Shown here piece after piece: positions 34,569 through 47,500 of a DNA stretch of 64,000 bases. The position numbers were made by a program, and so were the translations under genes. The notes beneath the pieces are model-generated. The model did not search any database. It was not told the origin of the DNA and saw only the letters and a list, made by a program, of their open reading frames with translations. Position 1 is the stretch's first letter. The number at the start of each line of letters is the position of its first letter. This stretch comes from Patiria miniata (taxonomy: Eukaryota; Echinodermata; Asteroidea; Valvatida; Asterinidae): positions 11,025,774 through 11,089,773 of the forward strand of contig NW_024037071.1 in NCBI RefSeq assembly GCF_015706575.1, written 5' to 3'.

Positions 34569-34866
34569 GAGAGAGATGCATGGTTGAACGGTTCGCGTAA
34601 ATATTTATTTCCAGCAGCTGAGCTCAATAATGCCGTACTGGAGAACATTTATGGACCGTGTAAAGATGTCTCCTGTACAAAATAAAGTTGTACACAAACA
34701 ACTGCATTTACAACTGTAGTTACTGTATTGCAAACGAACCGAACCAGTAAGTGAAGTTGAGCAACAATATTCTTTTGGTGAGCTGTACAAGTTTCCCCGA
34801 TTTCTTTTCTTAGGTGCATATATAAAAAAAAAAATCGGCAACCGAATATGTATGAAGTATAGTAAA

Positions 34867-35033
34867 ACAAATATGACATGGTTTATTTCAGGTGGACAGT
34901 CGATATCAGCTCCCCTCGGTATTGGAAGTTGACAAACTAGTTCCCTCGGCTTCGGATCGGGAACTAATTTGTCAACTTCCAATACCGAGGGGAGCGAATA
35001 TGGACTGTCCACCCTCAAACCATGTATATTTGT
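34867..35033. repeat. Foldback hairpin 1
   Basis: Arms from ACAAATATGACATGGTTT inward to ACTAGTTCCCTCGGCTTCGG pair nearly perfectly over about 75 bases. The centre is CCCTCGGCTTCGGATCGGG. Ends and centre match hairpins 2 and 3, but most of the arm does not. Confidence 0.85.
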
Positions 35034-35269
35034 ATAATATTAGCAAATAACCTTCAACGTTTCCATACGTTCAACGATCATGTATATTGGGAGGCCAATT
35101 GCACAGACGCCATAATAATGCCCAACCCAGTTAGGCCTACTTACTTCAGCCATGGACTTGGTAAATATGAGGCTACTGAGATGTTTGTTGTTAATCCAGA
35201 TAATAAAGTAGACGGAAGGCTTCTTTACAAATGAAATCAGTCATAACGACACCAACGCCAAATACAAAC

Positions 35270-35375
35270 CATCTCTAGATGCTCTCGGATGTTGCTGAGA
35301 AGAACCGATGTCCTTATCACCCCCACCACGCACATCTTCATTTGCAGTGTCCTGTGAAACTTTCGCTATCACTTT
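35270..35375 (-). CDS. PARP14-like: Probable PARP14-like linker exon
   Basis: This 106-nt segment between TTTTTGCAG and GTTTGT is open and reads KVIAKVSQDTANEDVRGGGD, KDIGSSQQHPRASRD. It enters in phase 0 and leaves in phase 1, which fits the exon at 32.3 kb exactly and the donor at 54.4 kb. No domain is visible. Support is splice signals and phase only. Confidence 0.5.
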
Positions 35376-36380
35376 CTGCAAAAATAACATTCAATCACTG
35401 AATCAGAATGAAAAAGGTCATACGGCTGAAAGTGTTTCAATTGTAATAATTACACGGTCTGCCTATTCAGTGAAACAATGTGTAGTAGTCATTTACATCT
35501 CTGAAGTACGAGTATGAGTAACAGTACTTTGCCATGAGAACAAGTACGAGCACCAGTGCAAGGCAACATCTTTCTATGAGTATATGAGTACGAATACAAG
35601 TCACACTGAGCTGAAACGTCATCAGGTTAGTTGTTTAGCACACTTCTTTAGATTTTGAGCACTTCTGTTGCTTCAAACGAACATAGTCATGTTTGGATCG
35701 ATTTGGATAATGTTCGTCTGTGCACTGTCGGTCTTTATAGCGCATGATGCATGCGCTGGCACTGTAATAGTCGTGTAACCTTTGAGAAATGCTGATAGTC
35801 CTTGTTTCGGAGTTAGTATTCAGTCCACCGTCCTCGACTGAATCTGTTCCTTTACGGTGACGATAGCTTATTTGACTTCAGAAGAAGCTGTCAATACCTG
35901 AACGAACACCGATCCGTATCATGATTTCAGTTGAATCTATGACTACAAGAAACAGTCGAGAAGTCCAGTTTAAGAAGGTGTCTGTCACCGAAGGCAGGAT
36001 TACCATGTCTTCTTCTTTCTTTGAACCGACTAACAACCCAGTCAAAATTGACTTGATTTGATGAAACCAAAGACCAGCTTGCACGGATAAACTCTCTCCT
36101 TCATAAATATCGTGTTATTTTTTTAACGGGCCAGATTTTTTTTTTTGGACCTATATGGATACATCTTCAGTATTAACTAACCAAATAAAGACGGATGAGC
36201 CGATTACACAATCCTTCCACGTTATTCCACCAAACATATTTGGGGAGGTAAAATGGCATATCCGAGATCTTCTGAAAGCTGACATAATTTGAGAGAGCTG
36301 CTGTCGTTTTCTTCCCTAGTACTAGTAGTCTTGGCCAGAAATAAAGACGGCTCCGTACGCATGTGCGTTGATTATTGTCG
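35376..36380. other. Intronic DNA without recognised feature
   Basis: Short GAGTACGAGTATGAGTA-like repeats lie near 35,505-35,600. No exon or element end was found. Confidence 0.35.
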
Positions 36381-36384
36381 ATAT

Positions 36385-36880
36385 ATAACTGACATACAGA
36401 TCCTAGTCATTTGATCGGTGGAACTCACATCACGTGAACTCACATCAAAAAGTACTATCCGCCCATGGGAATGGGAAATATTATAACACCTCACCCACAG
36501 ATTCTGTGTTTTGATTGGCCGAGAGCGAGTCACATGTTACTTTCTAATTTTGCTATCTTTCTGTGCACGGCCAAAAGTACTATGCGCATAGCAACCAAAG
36601 TACTATACCATTAGCAACCAAAGTACTATTTCCACGGTGCAGTATTTGTGTGCACATGCATGCTGGTGTGCGCGTTGCGTGTTGTGCGTAGCGCGTATTA
36701 TTCCAAAGAGAGCGCGCCGCAGACTTGGGTTCAAACATTTCGTGAAGGGGTAGTTTTTAAGAGAGAAATACATTTTCCACCAATTTTGTATTAAAATTGA
36801 AGTTTATTTCAATTGTGTTCAGATTTAAATAATTTTAAATATTAAAATCAAGCAGAATCTGTGGGTGAAATGTTATAAAA
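36385..36880. mobile_element. Mosaic of miniature inverted-repeat elements
   Basis: TATATAACTGACATACAGAT and GTGTGCACATGCATGCTGGT, TTCGTGAAGGGGT match, in reverse, the TIR element at 48.72 kb. Inside it, TATAACACCTCACCCACAGA (36,482) is inverted at 36,858-36,877, so a second element is inserted. A third partial copy of the first element resumes after hairpin 2 at 37,047-37,096. Confidence 0.6.
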
Positions 36881-37044
36881 CAAATATTGAATGCTTTATC
36901 TCGTGGTGAAGTAAAACTAGCCTCCCTCGGTGATCCATGGACCATTCTATTTTCCCTCGGCTTCGCCTCGGGAAAATAGAATGGTCCATGGATCACCTCA
37001 GGAGGCTAGTTTTACTAACACCACTCGATGCATTCAATGTTTGT
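36880..37044. repeat. Foldback hairpin 2
   Basis: ACAAATATTGAATGC at the left pairs with GCATTCAATGTTTGT at the right; arms continue inward to ATTCTATTTTCCC and GGGAAAATAGAAT around TCGGCTTCGCCTC. It is 165 bp, nearly the same as hairpin 1. Confidence 0.85.
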
Positions 37045-37096
37045 ATACTATTCAACAGTTAGGATCATGACGCGGTGTTTGTGTGCAAATGCATGC

Positions 37097-37243
37097 TTTT
37101 CCAGTTCACTCGGCTTCGCCTTGTGAAATGGAAAAGTCCAGATTTTACCTTGCGATAATATTCCAGATTTTACCTTGCGATAATATTCCTCCCATTCCAC
37201 GCTGATCCACTCAATATTTGTATACTGATCCACTCAATATTTG
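37097..37243. repeat. Foldback hairpin 3, incomplete
   Basis: TTTTCCAGTTCAC and GTGAAATGGAAAA pair around TCGGCTTCGCCTT. The long side ends in CTCAATATTTGTATACTG, the reverse of the hairpin tip; this tip is duplicated. A related half copy lies at 48,603-48,700. Confidence 0.7.
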
Positions 37244-37611
37244 TATACTGAACGCGCAAACAAAACGAGATGCTTTCTCACATATCCGATCCCCAGGATC
37301 GATGACTCGCCGGATAACTTGACAGGGTTAAAATGGTTTTCAGCTTTGGATTTATTGCTTGCGTGTAATGTCAATCGTCTTATGTAACGCGCATTTGACG
37401 TTCGTTCAACTTGTTCATGGAGCGTGTATAATTTCTCTCAAATAACGTCATTTCCTACAGACCAGACACGTGCATCACAACCTCGTCCCCAGGGTGTCGA
37501 ACAGTACGCGCCTACCACTACCTGTTCTCTCACCCTGGTATTGGATCATTTGCATGTGCAAACTTTTTGAACACGTATGCAAATGAGGAATAGCCTGGTG
37601 CCTGCCTGTGC
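37244..37611. other. Intronic DNA without recognised feature
   Basis: No recognised feature between the hairpins and the Gypsy fossil. Confidence 0.35.
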
Positions 37612-37615
37612 GTTA

Positions 37616-39024
37616 TGTGACCGTCAGAAATTATGCGCTCGAGACAAGCATACTCTGACTGGTGTGTTCTTTAATATGGTGTCTGCATATAAAAACCCTG
37701 AAAAGATATAAAACACAATTCTTTGTAAATACATTGTTTCGTGAGTAAGAACAAAGAATTCACAAATAAGAAACTGCATAATAATATAAAGAAAGAAAGT
37801 TAAACTCTTACTAGGAAGAATATGCTGTTAACTGTCAACAGAAAATTAAGTTATGTTGGTCCAAAAAATGTACAAGGCAAGTGATTGCTTTAGACTTAAA
37901 ACTCATAGAAGTATACAACACAACCTCAGCTAAACTGCATAAAATGGTTCAAAGAACATATTAGTAAGTGAGTGAAATCTTAATCAAAAACAAGCTAAGA
38001 ATAATAAACTCTAAATGTTTTGTATCAAGCCTAAGAAATAAGAGTAGTAAATACTAAAAAAGTAAATCATAAAACCAACGCGTCTATCCAAGGCTAAACT
38101 TGAATAAAGAAAAACAAAAGCTTGCTAGTACATGCACTTTTCCAGAACAGAGCGAATACATAATTAGCTTTACTCTGACAAAACATTGGAAAACCTACAG
38201 TTGGTCACACTCTTATCAGGGGCAGTTTATAAACAGTGGTCCTTCTAGTGCCAGGCAATGTTGCAGTGATCACATATCAATTGCTTGAGCAGACTCAACA
38301 TAAACCACAATAAACTGGAGGCACTATCGATAAAACAATGCTGTGTAGCAATAGGGACTATCAATATGTTCACTTTCTAACCACTAGCATTATACTCAGC
38401 ATAAGGCCTAAGGGGATTTCTACTCTGGCCAGAGAGGCAAGCACCATTCCACAGTGGTGATGTTTAACAGGTGGCAATCCACTGCAAAGCATGGGAAAGT
38501 TTGGCCACTAAACTAAGTCAAGTAAACATAAAGGAAACTAAAGATACTAATTTCTCAGCAAAACTATCAATCAGAAAATAACAAATAATAATAAATGATA
38601 GGAATTCTATACATTTCTAAGAGAACTAGTAAATAATGTATGATTAAAACAACTTTTAACCTCTGAAGAAAGCATCAGTGAGAAAGTAGATAACTTGATA
38701 ATAATTAAACCATTAAACATGACTTCTGGAATTCTTAAAGAACACAAAATAAAATAGACACTTGCCCTAGCCTAGTTTCTTGCAATCTGCAATGGGAGGA
38801 ATACATAAAACTCTGATCTTGGGTCAATTATAGAAACAATAACTGAGCGGTCCACAGAGTTGTTCACTGTATGTCCAAGCTCTATGGTGGGAATGAGGGA
38901 ATCAGAACTAGTGGACAAGTGGGGGGTCCTAAGGAATGTTGGCTTGGCTGGGGGCTCTAGAGGAATACATAATAAAATCAAGCGAGGGCGCTAGGCAAGA
39001 GAACGTATGAAATGGCATGTCACA
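37616..39024 (-). repeat. Gypsy fossil, 3-prime LTR
   Basis: 1,409 bases, starting TGTGACCG and ending TGTCACA, matched along its length by the copy at 44.7 kb. Confidence 0.92.
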
Positions 39025-41398
39025 TTCTCTTCTGCTTTAAAGTTGGCGTCCCGACAACTCAAAAGAAAATAATAAGTAAATACGCTATAAAGAATCTTAA
39101 ACAGTATAATAATAACTAAATTATACACGTGATAATGGAAATATAACATCAGACAGTGCTCTTTGAAACTCCAGCCAGCATCTGTGCCAGTAGCAGTTTG
39201 GCCTTTGACATCTCTGCCAGGACTTTAGGGTCAATCAATGGGGTTGCTGGTGGCATCTGGACAGGTATTTCGGACTGAACAGCTGCCTTCGGCTCACGGT
39301 GGGGATTAGAATGTTGTGGAACGGGTAGAACGTCTTGGCAGAACAGGTTCAGGCTCTTCCGTAACTGGTTCAGCTGGTAACGTGACTGTTGCTTCTACCA
39401 ACGGACTCACTGGGGCACAAGATGATTGAACTGGTAAGCACTCATCTGAAACATCTACTTAGGGATCTGCTGGTGTGACTGGGTGCTCCCCTGCTTTTTC
39501 CGGACGTAGCTTTCACCATGGGCTTTGTTAAATCTTCTTGACTCTCCGTGTAAAAAAGTACATTGTCGTCATCATCAGACTCTTCAGATGACGTTGGGGT
39601 GTCGATGACAGGACGCAACGGCCTATCACGCTGTGGGGCTGCATCTTGTGCAGCATCTTGCACAACATCCTGCACAGCCCAAGCCTGTGCCTCGAGCAGA
39701 TCTCTCCTATTCAACGTCTTTTCTCCATCTCCATCAAGTGCAGCAACCATATAGACATGCCCCGTTGGGTTAGGCCTACCCACCACCTTGTAAGGAATGG
39801 ATCCCCACACATCACTAATCTTGTGGCGTCCCCTCATGTCACGGTTCCGGAGGAAGACCGTTGCTCCCAATGGTAGGTCGGTTTCGTCATTATTCTGGTC
39901 ATGCCTTGCCTTTCTCCTTGCTGCCTCTTTGTCCATCTTCTCCAAGGCCATGTCATATGCCATCCGCATTTTCTTGCGATGCTCTGAGACCCAATTGTCA
40001 TGGTCATTGGTTCCAGTGCTATCATTCTGCACACCAAGGAGATGGTCTATCTGCAGTGGAGGCTCTCGACCGAAGAAGAGGTAATGCGGTGAGAAACCTG
40101 TTGATGAGTGCGGTGTGGTGTTATAGGCATACAGGAGTTCAGGCAGGAACTCTGGCCATCGTCGTTTGTGTGCAGGGGGAAGGGTCCTCAACCGGTCATG
40201 GAGAGTACGGTTGAATCTCTCGCACTGGCCGTTGCCCTCTGCGTGATACGGTGTTGTCCGTGACTTAGAGAAATTCCAAACATTTCACAGAGTTCTTGGA
40301 TAACTCTGCCCTCGAAGCTCCGTCCTTGGTCACTGTGCAGTCGCCGTGGCACACCACAGCGAACAAACCATTCTCGAACAAGGACACGGGCAACCGTCTT
40401 CGCTTTCTGATCCCTGCATGGTACTGCTTGCGTGAACTTGGTGAACACATCTGTCAGCACCAGAACATTCTCGATGTTGTTTGTGCCTGGTTCGAGGACT
40501 GTAAAGTCCATAGCTAGGACTTCCAGCGGCTTCTTCGCAATGAGCGACCCCATAGTTGGGTGAAGTTTCCTACCAGCTTTCGCCAAAGTGCATCTTTGAC
40601 AATGCCTGCAGTGGGTCTCAATGTTCGTGGACATTCCAGGCCAGTAGCACAGAGACTGGGCGAGCTTTGTTGTCCTCTCTACACCTTGGTGTCCAGCCTC
40701 GTCATGAAGAGCTTGAAGAACCTTTTGTCTGAGGGCACTAGGAAGGAGAAGCTGGCGTACCGTTGAACCATTCTCAACCTTCTGCTTATACAGTACGTTG
40801 TTCGGTTCTGTAAGACAGTCCCACAGACGAAGCAGTTTACGAGTAGTACGTGTCTCTTTCATCAAGTGACGGAGGGAGGGCTTCTGCTTCCGCTCCCAGT
40901 AGTACCATAGTCGACTGATGTCATCGTCTGCCCTCTGCATTGCTGCCATGTCCTCACTAGGGATAGATGGGATTGTGGACATTGCTGTTAGCGGGGCTAC
41001 ATCTGCGCTGCTGCGGACTTCATTCAAACCAACTTCAGTGATGGTGTTCTGTATGGCTGCTTTTAAGTCATTAGGAACATTTGTTGTGCAGGGTTTGAGG
41101 TGAGATGCTGTGTCGGCAGTAGTCTCCTCAAACCGTGCAGTCGTTGGCTCTTTGCTGTGTGTAACCTTTCTGCTCAGGGCATCTGCATTTTGGTTAATGC
41201 GTCCAGACCTCTACTTGATTGTGAATCTGAACTGTGCTAGTTCAGCAGCCCATCGTGTTTCGGTAGCGCCCAACTTGGAATTAGACTGAAGATAGCTGAG
41301 GAGATTGTTGTCGTAAACAACAAAGTCGGCTTCCAGCAGAAGGTCACGGAACTTCACCGTGATGGCCCATCTCAATACCAGTAGCTCCAGCTTCATGC

Positions 41399-42652
41399 TG
41401 TAATGGACGGGTTCTACAGACACGCCATCTTGATTTCGTGTATCGTTTATTGATTATCGATTATATCAATTAGAATACAGTATTAACCACATGGGGGGCG
41501 CTATTACACAAGACCATACATGACATCCCCCTTCTTAAGTTTTGAGTGTTTACAAATTGTTTTCTCCAGAAATGTTGTAAGGCTAGTTTACAGTACATGT
41601 GGGTTATATGTATAAAACATTTCTAGTGAGGTTACATTCAGTATCATAGAATTTGTACTAAGCAAAGTAATTTTGTTTAAGTCAACGTTGCTTTAAGGAA
41701 TATGCGATACTGGATTAATTAATTTTAACTTGTAACTGCTAATTTTGTATGATTCGGTTAATAAAGTGGAATTTCAAATAAACTGCCTCATTTGTTTTTC
41801 TTGTATTTTTAACAAACTGCCTCATTTATCTTTCTTTTGTTTTTTAACTGTTTTCTATGTACCTTGTGGGTGGTTTAACTTGTCTTCCACTTCGTATGGT
41901 TACATATGTGGGTTCAGGCATAGTTTGACTTTGATCAGGGTTTAGGTTTTCATCCTGGTCATTTCCTGCACCCAAGCTAGAATTTATGTCAGTTGGTTCC
42001 TGAATGGGAGGATTTTCATTTGTTTTTATGAGGTGTTTTGTGTTTCTTCTCAATTCACCTCTCTCAGTTTGAACAATGAACGACCTTGGATGATGTGTCT
42101 TTTGTTTCACTTGGGCTGGTTCCCAAGATCGATGTTCTCTCTGAACACGTACAGTGTCACCAATTTGAATTTGTGGCAACATGTTCGTACGCTTGTCGTA
42201 GTACATTTTATGTACTGTTTGTTTGTTTTCCAGTTTTGGGTGACATTGTTTTGCACTTGAGGCTCCAAAAGTTTGTCACTCACTGGAATTAGGCTCCTAG
42301 TCCTCCTGTTCATGAGTAACTGACATGGAGATCCTAAGTTATGATCTACTGGGGTGTTTCTGAATTCCAATAGACTCAGATAGGGATCGTCGCCATTTTT
42401 GATAGCTTTCTTGAGTATTTGCTTCACAGTCTGAATTGTCCTTTCAGCTTGTCCATTACTTTGAGGATACTTAGGACTACTTGTGATATGCTCAAATTGC
42501 CAGGTCTGTTTTTTTTTTTTTTTTAACTGTGTCATGGACGGGTTCTACAGACACGCCATCTTGATTTCGTGTATCGTTTATTGATTATCGATTATATCAA
42601 TTAGAATACAGTAACCACATGGGGGCGCTATTACACAAGACCATACATGACA
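41399..42652 (-). mobile_element. Small LTR element inserted in the Gypsy fossil
   Basis: LTRs of 127 and 123 bp (41,399-41,525; 42,530-42,652) begin TGTNATGGACGGGTTC and end CATACATGACA. A perfect CATGC duplication flanks it at 41,394 and 42,653. The inside holds only a Gypsy integrase end on the minus strand (YPQSNGQAERTIQTVKQILK, then IGDTVRVQREHRSWEPAQVK). The LTRs are almost the same, so it is younger than its host element. It is not whole. Confidence 0.9.
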
Positions 42653-44722
42653 CATGCTACAGTAGTTGTCCATGTTTTTCTTACTTCCTCTGAGGCCTCT
42701 ACTTGCATATCCAAGGACTACACGACCCTACTCCTGTTATTGTGAAAGAACTGCGCCAAGACCGTGGTGGCTGGCATCCACTTCCAAAATGAATGGACGT
42801 ATAAAGTTCGGGTAACCCAATAGTGGAGAACTTGTCAGAAGTTCTTTAAGCTGTTTGAAGGACGTCTCGCATGTCTCACCCCAAGCGTCAGATATTAACA
42901 CAGCTGAAGATGCTTTCCTCTTGCCTTTCTTCTTTAAGGTGCCAGCTAGCAGGGCATGGAGTGGAGCCGCCACCTTAGCAAACCCAGGGACAAAGCGACG
43001 ATAATAGCTTGCCAGGCCAACTTCTGAGCTCTCCTTCTGTCGACAGCCGCTTCCATTCGGTGACAGCTCTGACTTTCTCTGGGTCTGGTGTAATGCCATC
43101 TTCTGACATTTCATGTCCCAGGTACCGAAGCTTTGCTGCAAACCTTTGCAGTAAATACTCCAGGTAGTTGTTGTTTACGCTTAGCCATTGGTGTGCTCAC
43201 CTTATCCTTTACGACCAAGAAACCTGCTTGGACAAAGGTCTGACCCAAATGCTCGAAGGGGCAGCTCAACATATCCTACGTAGGGGATTTCGGCACCCTG
43301 GGCATTTGAGATGTGGAGCTGGGAATGCATGTCGATTAAGTCTTCCTGGGAGAAGTTCTCTTTGAAGAAAGACTCGGTCAATGTCGAAACCTGTGCTCCT
43401 GTGTCAAGTAGACATGTCACCTCCGTGCCTCCAATCTTCACACGTTCCACTGGACAGTTCCCTACTGCCCTCTCAATAACTGAGAGGGCACTCTCTCTTG
43501 ATGAAATCTGATGGCCTGTCGTTTGGCTCATAATTGCAGGCCTTGCTAGTTTAATGGCTGTCTGGGGGTCGGCATCTGGGGGTTTGGCTACTGGGGTCCA
43601 AGTTGCTGATTGGCGGACTGCTCGGGGACAAATTGCTGTGCAGGGGGTTTGTACACGCTCTGCTGACTGGCAAACTGCTCAGAAACAAATTGCTGTGCAC
43701 GGGGGTTGTACATGCTCTGCTGATTGGCACACTGCTCAGGAACAAACTGTTGCCTGGCTGAAGAAGAGCCACCCACCGGGGACTGTGGTGGATAGGGGCA
43801 TTGGCGCCTAAGGTGCCCTGTTGAACGGCAGTTGACGCACCTTCGGGAACCTTGGTTTCTCCAGCTCTTTGGAGTCTCACTGAATGCCTTAATGAGGGCA
43901 TCTATCTGTTGTTGCTGTTTCTGCAGTTGTTCGCTCTGCTTCCTGAAGAGGGACTGCAGACCTCCAGCGTCATCCACTGCCTTGACCTCTTGCACCGTCG
44001 CTTCCTTGTGGCGATTGCCTTGTCTGCAACCCCGCCACTCAATGGCGCGGTCTCTGACATCAAAGAACGACAGGGTAGGTGCCTCAATATTAAGCCGACG
44101 CAGTTCTCGCTGTAGACCTTCATCACGAACTGCCTCTGCCAGCCGTCCCTTCAGGGTCCTTCCCTTCGTTGCCTCGATTAAAGGGTCAAGCTTTGACCTT
44201 CTGGTGAAAAGCTTGACTAGCTCCAGGGAGCATGTCAGGAGGTCCTCGTTGGATACCTGTTTGTACGAGAAAAACCTCTGCTGAAGTTGGGGAAGGGTAT
44301 CACCATCGCCAAAAACCTTAAGCAGGATTTGGAAGACTTCCTCTGGGTGGGTGACTGCATCACCCCTTCCAAGAATCTCCTGGCGTGCCTTTCCAGCAAG
44401 ATGATCGAGGATGAAAGCTCCACTCTCGTCCTCTGTCAGCTGTCTTGCTGCTAACTGACACCTCATGTCGCTCACCCACTCTTCAATGGTAGGGTCACTG
44501 GACTTCTCTGGAATTCCTCTAAAGCGTTCCAACCTTCGTCCTGATGCAACATAAATCTGCTGCTTTTGTAGCGCCTTCTTTACGGCCTCGAGCTCTGCTT
44601 GCAGCTTTTCCAGAGCGTCAGTCCCCTCCCTTGTAGGTCAGTGGTAGGACTAGGCGAGAAAAAACCTCCTCATGGGCTAGGGGCTGCAGTTGTCAACACA
44701 CCATGCTGTCCACGACGCCAAA

Positions 44723-46158
44723 TGTGACCGTCAGATATTATGCGCTCGAGACAAGCATACTCTGACTGGTGTGTTTTTTAATATGGTGTCTGCATATAAG
44801 AACCCTGAAAAGATATAAAACACAATTCTTTGTAAATACAATCCTTCGTGAGAAAGAACAAGGAATTCACAAATAAGAAACTGCATAATAATATAAAGAT
44901 AGAAAGTTAAACTCTCACTAGGAAGAATATGCTGTTAACTGTCAACAGAAAGTTAAGTTATGTTGGTCCAAAAAATGTACAAGGCAAGTGATTGCTTTAG
45001 ACTTAAATTCTTAGAAGAATACAACACAACCTCAGCATAACTGCATAAAATGGTTCTTTACTGAGTCAAAGAATATATTAGTAAGTGAGTGAAATCTTAA
45101 TCATAACAAACTAAGATTAATAAACTCTGAATGTTTTGTATCAAACCTAAGAAATAAGAGGATTAAATACCTAAAAAGTAAATCATAAAACTAAATTGCG
45201 TCTATCCAAGGCTAAACAGTCTGGTACTTGAATAAAGAAAAACAATAGCTTGCTAGAACATGTACTTTTCTAGAACGGAGCGAATACATAATTAGCTTTA
45301 CTCTGACAAAACATTGGAAAACCTACAGTTGGTCACACTCTTATCAGGGGCAGTTTATAAACAGTGGTCCATCTAGTGCCAGGCAATGTTGCAGTGATCA
45401 CAAATCAATTGCTTGAGCAGACTCAACATAAACCACAGTACACTGGAGGCACTATCGATACAACAATGCTGTGTAGCAATAGGGACTTTCGATATGTTCA
45501 CTTCCTAACCACTAGCATTACACTCAGCATAAGGCCTAAGGGGATTTCTACTCTGGCCAGAGAGGCCAGCACCATTCCACAGTGGTGATGTTTAACAGGT
45601 GGCAATCCACTGCAAGCATGGGAAAGTTTGGCCACTAAACTAAGTCAAGTAAACATAAAGGAAACTAAAGATACTAATTTCTCAGCAAAACTATCAATCA
45701 GAAAATAACAAATAATAATAAATGACAGGAAAAGCAATTCTATACATTTCTAAGAGAACTAGTTGTAGATAATGTATGATTAAAACAAATTTAACCTCGG
45801 AAGAAAGCATCAGTGAGAAAGTAGATAACTTGATAATAATTAAACCATTAAACATGACTTCTGGAATTCTTAAAAAATAAAATAAAATAGTCACTTACCC
45901 TAGCCTAGCTTCTTGCAATCTTCAATGGGAGGAATACATAAAACTCTGATCTTGGGTCAATTATAGAAACAATAGCTGAGCGGTCCACAGAGTTGTTCAC
46001 TGTATGTCTAAGCTCTATGGTGGGAATGAGGGAATCAGAACTAATGGACAAGTGGGGGGGTCCTAAGGAATGTTGGCTTGGCTGGGGGCTCTAGAGGAAT
46101 ACATAATAAAATCAAGCGAGGGCGCTAGGCAAGAGGACGTATGAAATGGCATGTCACA
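44723..46158 (-). repeat. Gypsy fossil, 5-prime LTR
   Basis: 1,436 bases. The sequence just inside it on the minus strand, TTTGGCGTCGTGGACAGC, is where a primer-binding site is expected; I did not match it to a tRNA. Confidence 0.9.
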
Positions 46159-46164
46159 GTTACA

Positions 46165-46530
46165 TTAGCGTTTGTTTTCGTATGCAGTGTCTGAGGTAAA
46201 AACAGCATCAATTCTTGGCGCCGTGAGTTATGATTATTTTGGAAGTTGAAATGTAACAATCTGGCCCGCCAATATGCAGTGTCACATTTCATATTAATGT
46301 GAATTTTTTAGAAGGCGTGGATGTTATACTTACACCGATCGTTAAAACACGCAATGTACGTTGGAAATAACAACACAACATACACGATATAAATCCATTA
46401 CTAGCAAATTGAGGTTTCGAATCAGGATACAAGAAGAAGTTTCCTATACAGGGCTTACTATTGGAAACGAAGTTGGAAATAAAGTAAGCACTGGGGACAA
46501 GGTTACGTGCATCAGCTTTTAAGCGTCAAC
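46165..46530. other. Intronic DNA without recognised feature
   Basis: No recognised feature between the Gypsy fossil and the inverted repeat at 46.5 kb. Confidence 0.35.
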
Positions 46531-46640
46531 CATAGACCTATATTAGATTACTAGAGCGCTAACTTCGTGTACAAAGTAATCCATGTTTGTGCACAAACCT
46601 ATGGAGACCTAGAAATTTTGTACGGATTTTGTACGTATAT
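46531..46640. repeat. Dispersed repeat, copy inverted at 49.89 kb
   Basis: ATTACTAGAGCGCTAAC, TGTACAAAGTAAT, CATGTTTGTGCACAA and CTAGAAATTTTGTACG occur in this order here and in reverse at 49,885-50,000. It is probably a miniature element; no clear terminal repeats were found. Confidence 0.65.
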
Positions 46641-46649
46641 TTGCATTTC

Positions 46650-47500
46650 TGCGTTTATTTATTTATTTATTTATTTATGTATTTATTTATTTTGGCAAAA
46701 ACAAACAAACATTCAATGGTAAAAAAACGAACGTATTTCATGTAAATACAAAGCCAAGGATAACCCGAAAAGCTATTTATAAGACGACTTAATTCCATTG
46801 GGGTCCTTAAAAACACACATACAAGTACAAGTACAAATACAAAAAGTAAAAAAAAAAATTGCACTGGATCTAGCAACAGAAAAATAATTTAAAAAACAAA
46901 TCACAGAAATCACAAAAATCTCAGCTGCTTAAAAAACAAAATTAATACGAAGAGAGATGTTCTTTCACTGCCCTTTTAAAATGAGGAAGATTGTTGGAAC
47001 ATTTGATGATGTTTGGAAGTAAATTCCATTGATGAATTCCGGTATAATAAAAATGAAGTGCACTCTTGCCCTTTAATTCTTGGAACAACAAAATTGGTGA
47101 AACTGCCCCTGGTAAAATAATAGTGCATATTTGAGACCTTCCTAAATTTATGACAGAGATAGTCCGGTGCCATTTCATGAAAAATTTTAAAAACATGATT
47201 CAGCTTGAGTTGTGTGACGCGGTCATTAACGTTTATCATGCCCAGCTTGTTCAGTTCTGCTTGACCAATATGTGATCAGGAATCCATGTTTAAAATAAAC
47301 CGGACTAATTTATTTTGGGTAGTTTGAAGCCTTTTCTTCAATTTTACTGACAACGCAGAGTACCAGGATGAACAACAATAGTCAAATAACATGTTTGTTT
47401 TCCATACATGCTTGTTTTCCATTAATGACATGTTTGTTTTCCATGTTTGTTTTCCATACCAGTGCGTTATCGAAGCCAATACGCCCAAAACCAAAACGCA
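46650..47500 (-). mobile_element. LINE 3-prime end, 5-prime truncated
   Basis: Minus-strand peptides FDYCCSSWYSALSVKLKKRL, QTTQNKLVRFIL, DRVTQLKLNHVFKIFHEMAP and NFVVPRIKGQECTSF are the C-terminal part of a LINE RT. The 3-prime untranslated part ends in (ATAA)n at 46,655-46,690. The frame shifts at least twice. A short AACATG-rich duplication (ENKHVWKTNM) is present near 47.4 kb. Confidence 0.75.

Larger units (their letters stand above)
37616..46158 (-). mobile_element. Ty3/Gypsy retrotransposon fossil with paired LTRs
   Basis: Two direct LTRs (37,616-39,024 and 44,723-46,158) begin TGTGACCGTCAG, end TGTCACA and are flanked by GTTA at 37,612 and 46,159. Minus-strand parts in order are gag with a CVNCRSTGHLRRQC knuckle (44,532-43,588), protease with LLDTGAQVSTL (near 43.4 kb), the end of RT with RNase H (43.1-42.7 and 41.4-41.2 kb), and integrase (41.0-39.4 kb). 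A purine-rich tract lies just inside the LTR at 39.0 kb. The copy is broken, with at least four breaks including the inserted element at 41.4 kb. LTRs differ by a few percent by eye, so it is fairly recent. Confidence 0.92.

Noticed and set aside
33465-34600. Long open frames of 105-190 codons on both strands with CAHVCDVAKFIAN repeats
   Set aside because: They arise because a 42-bp unit repeats in frame within an inverted repeat. No start context, splice sites or domain supports a protein.
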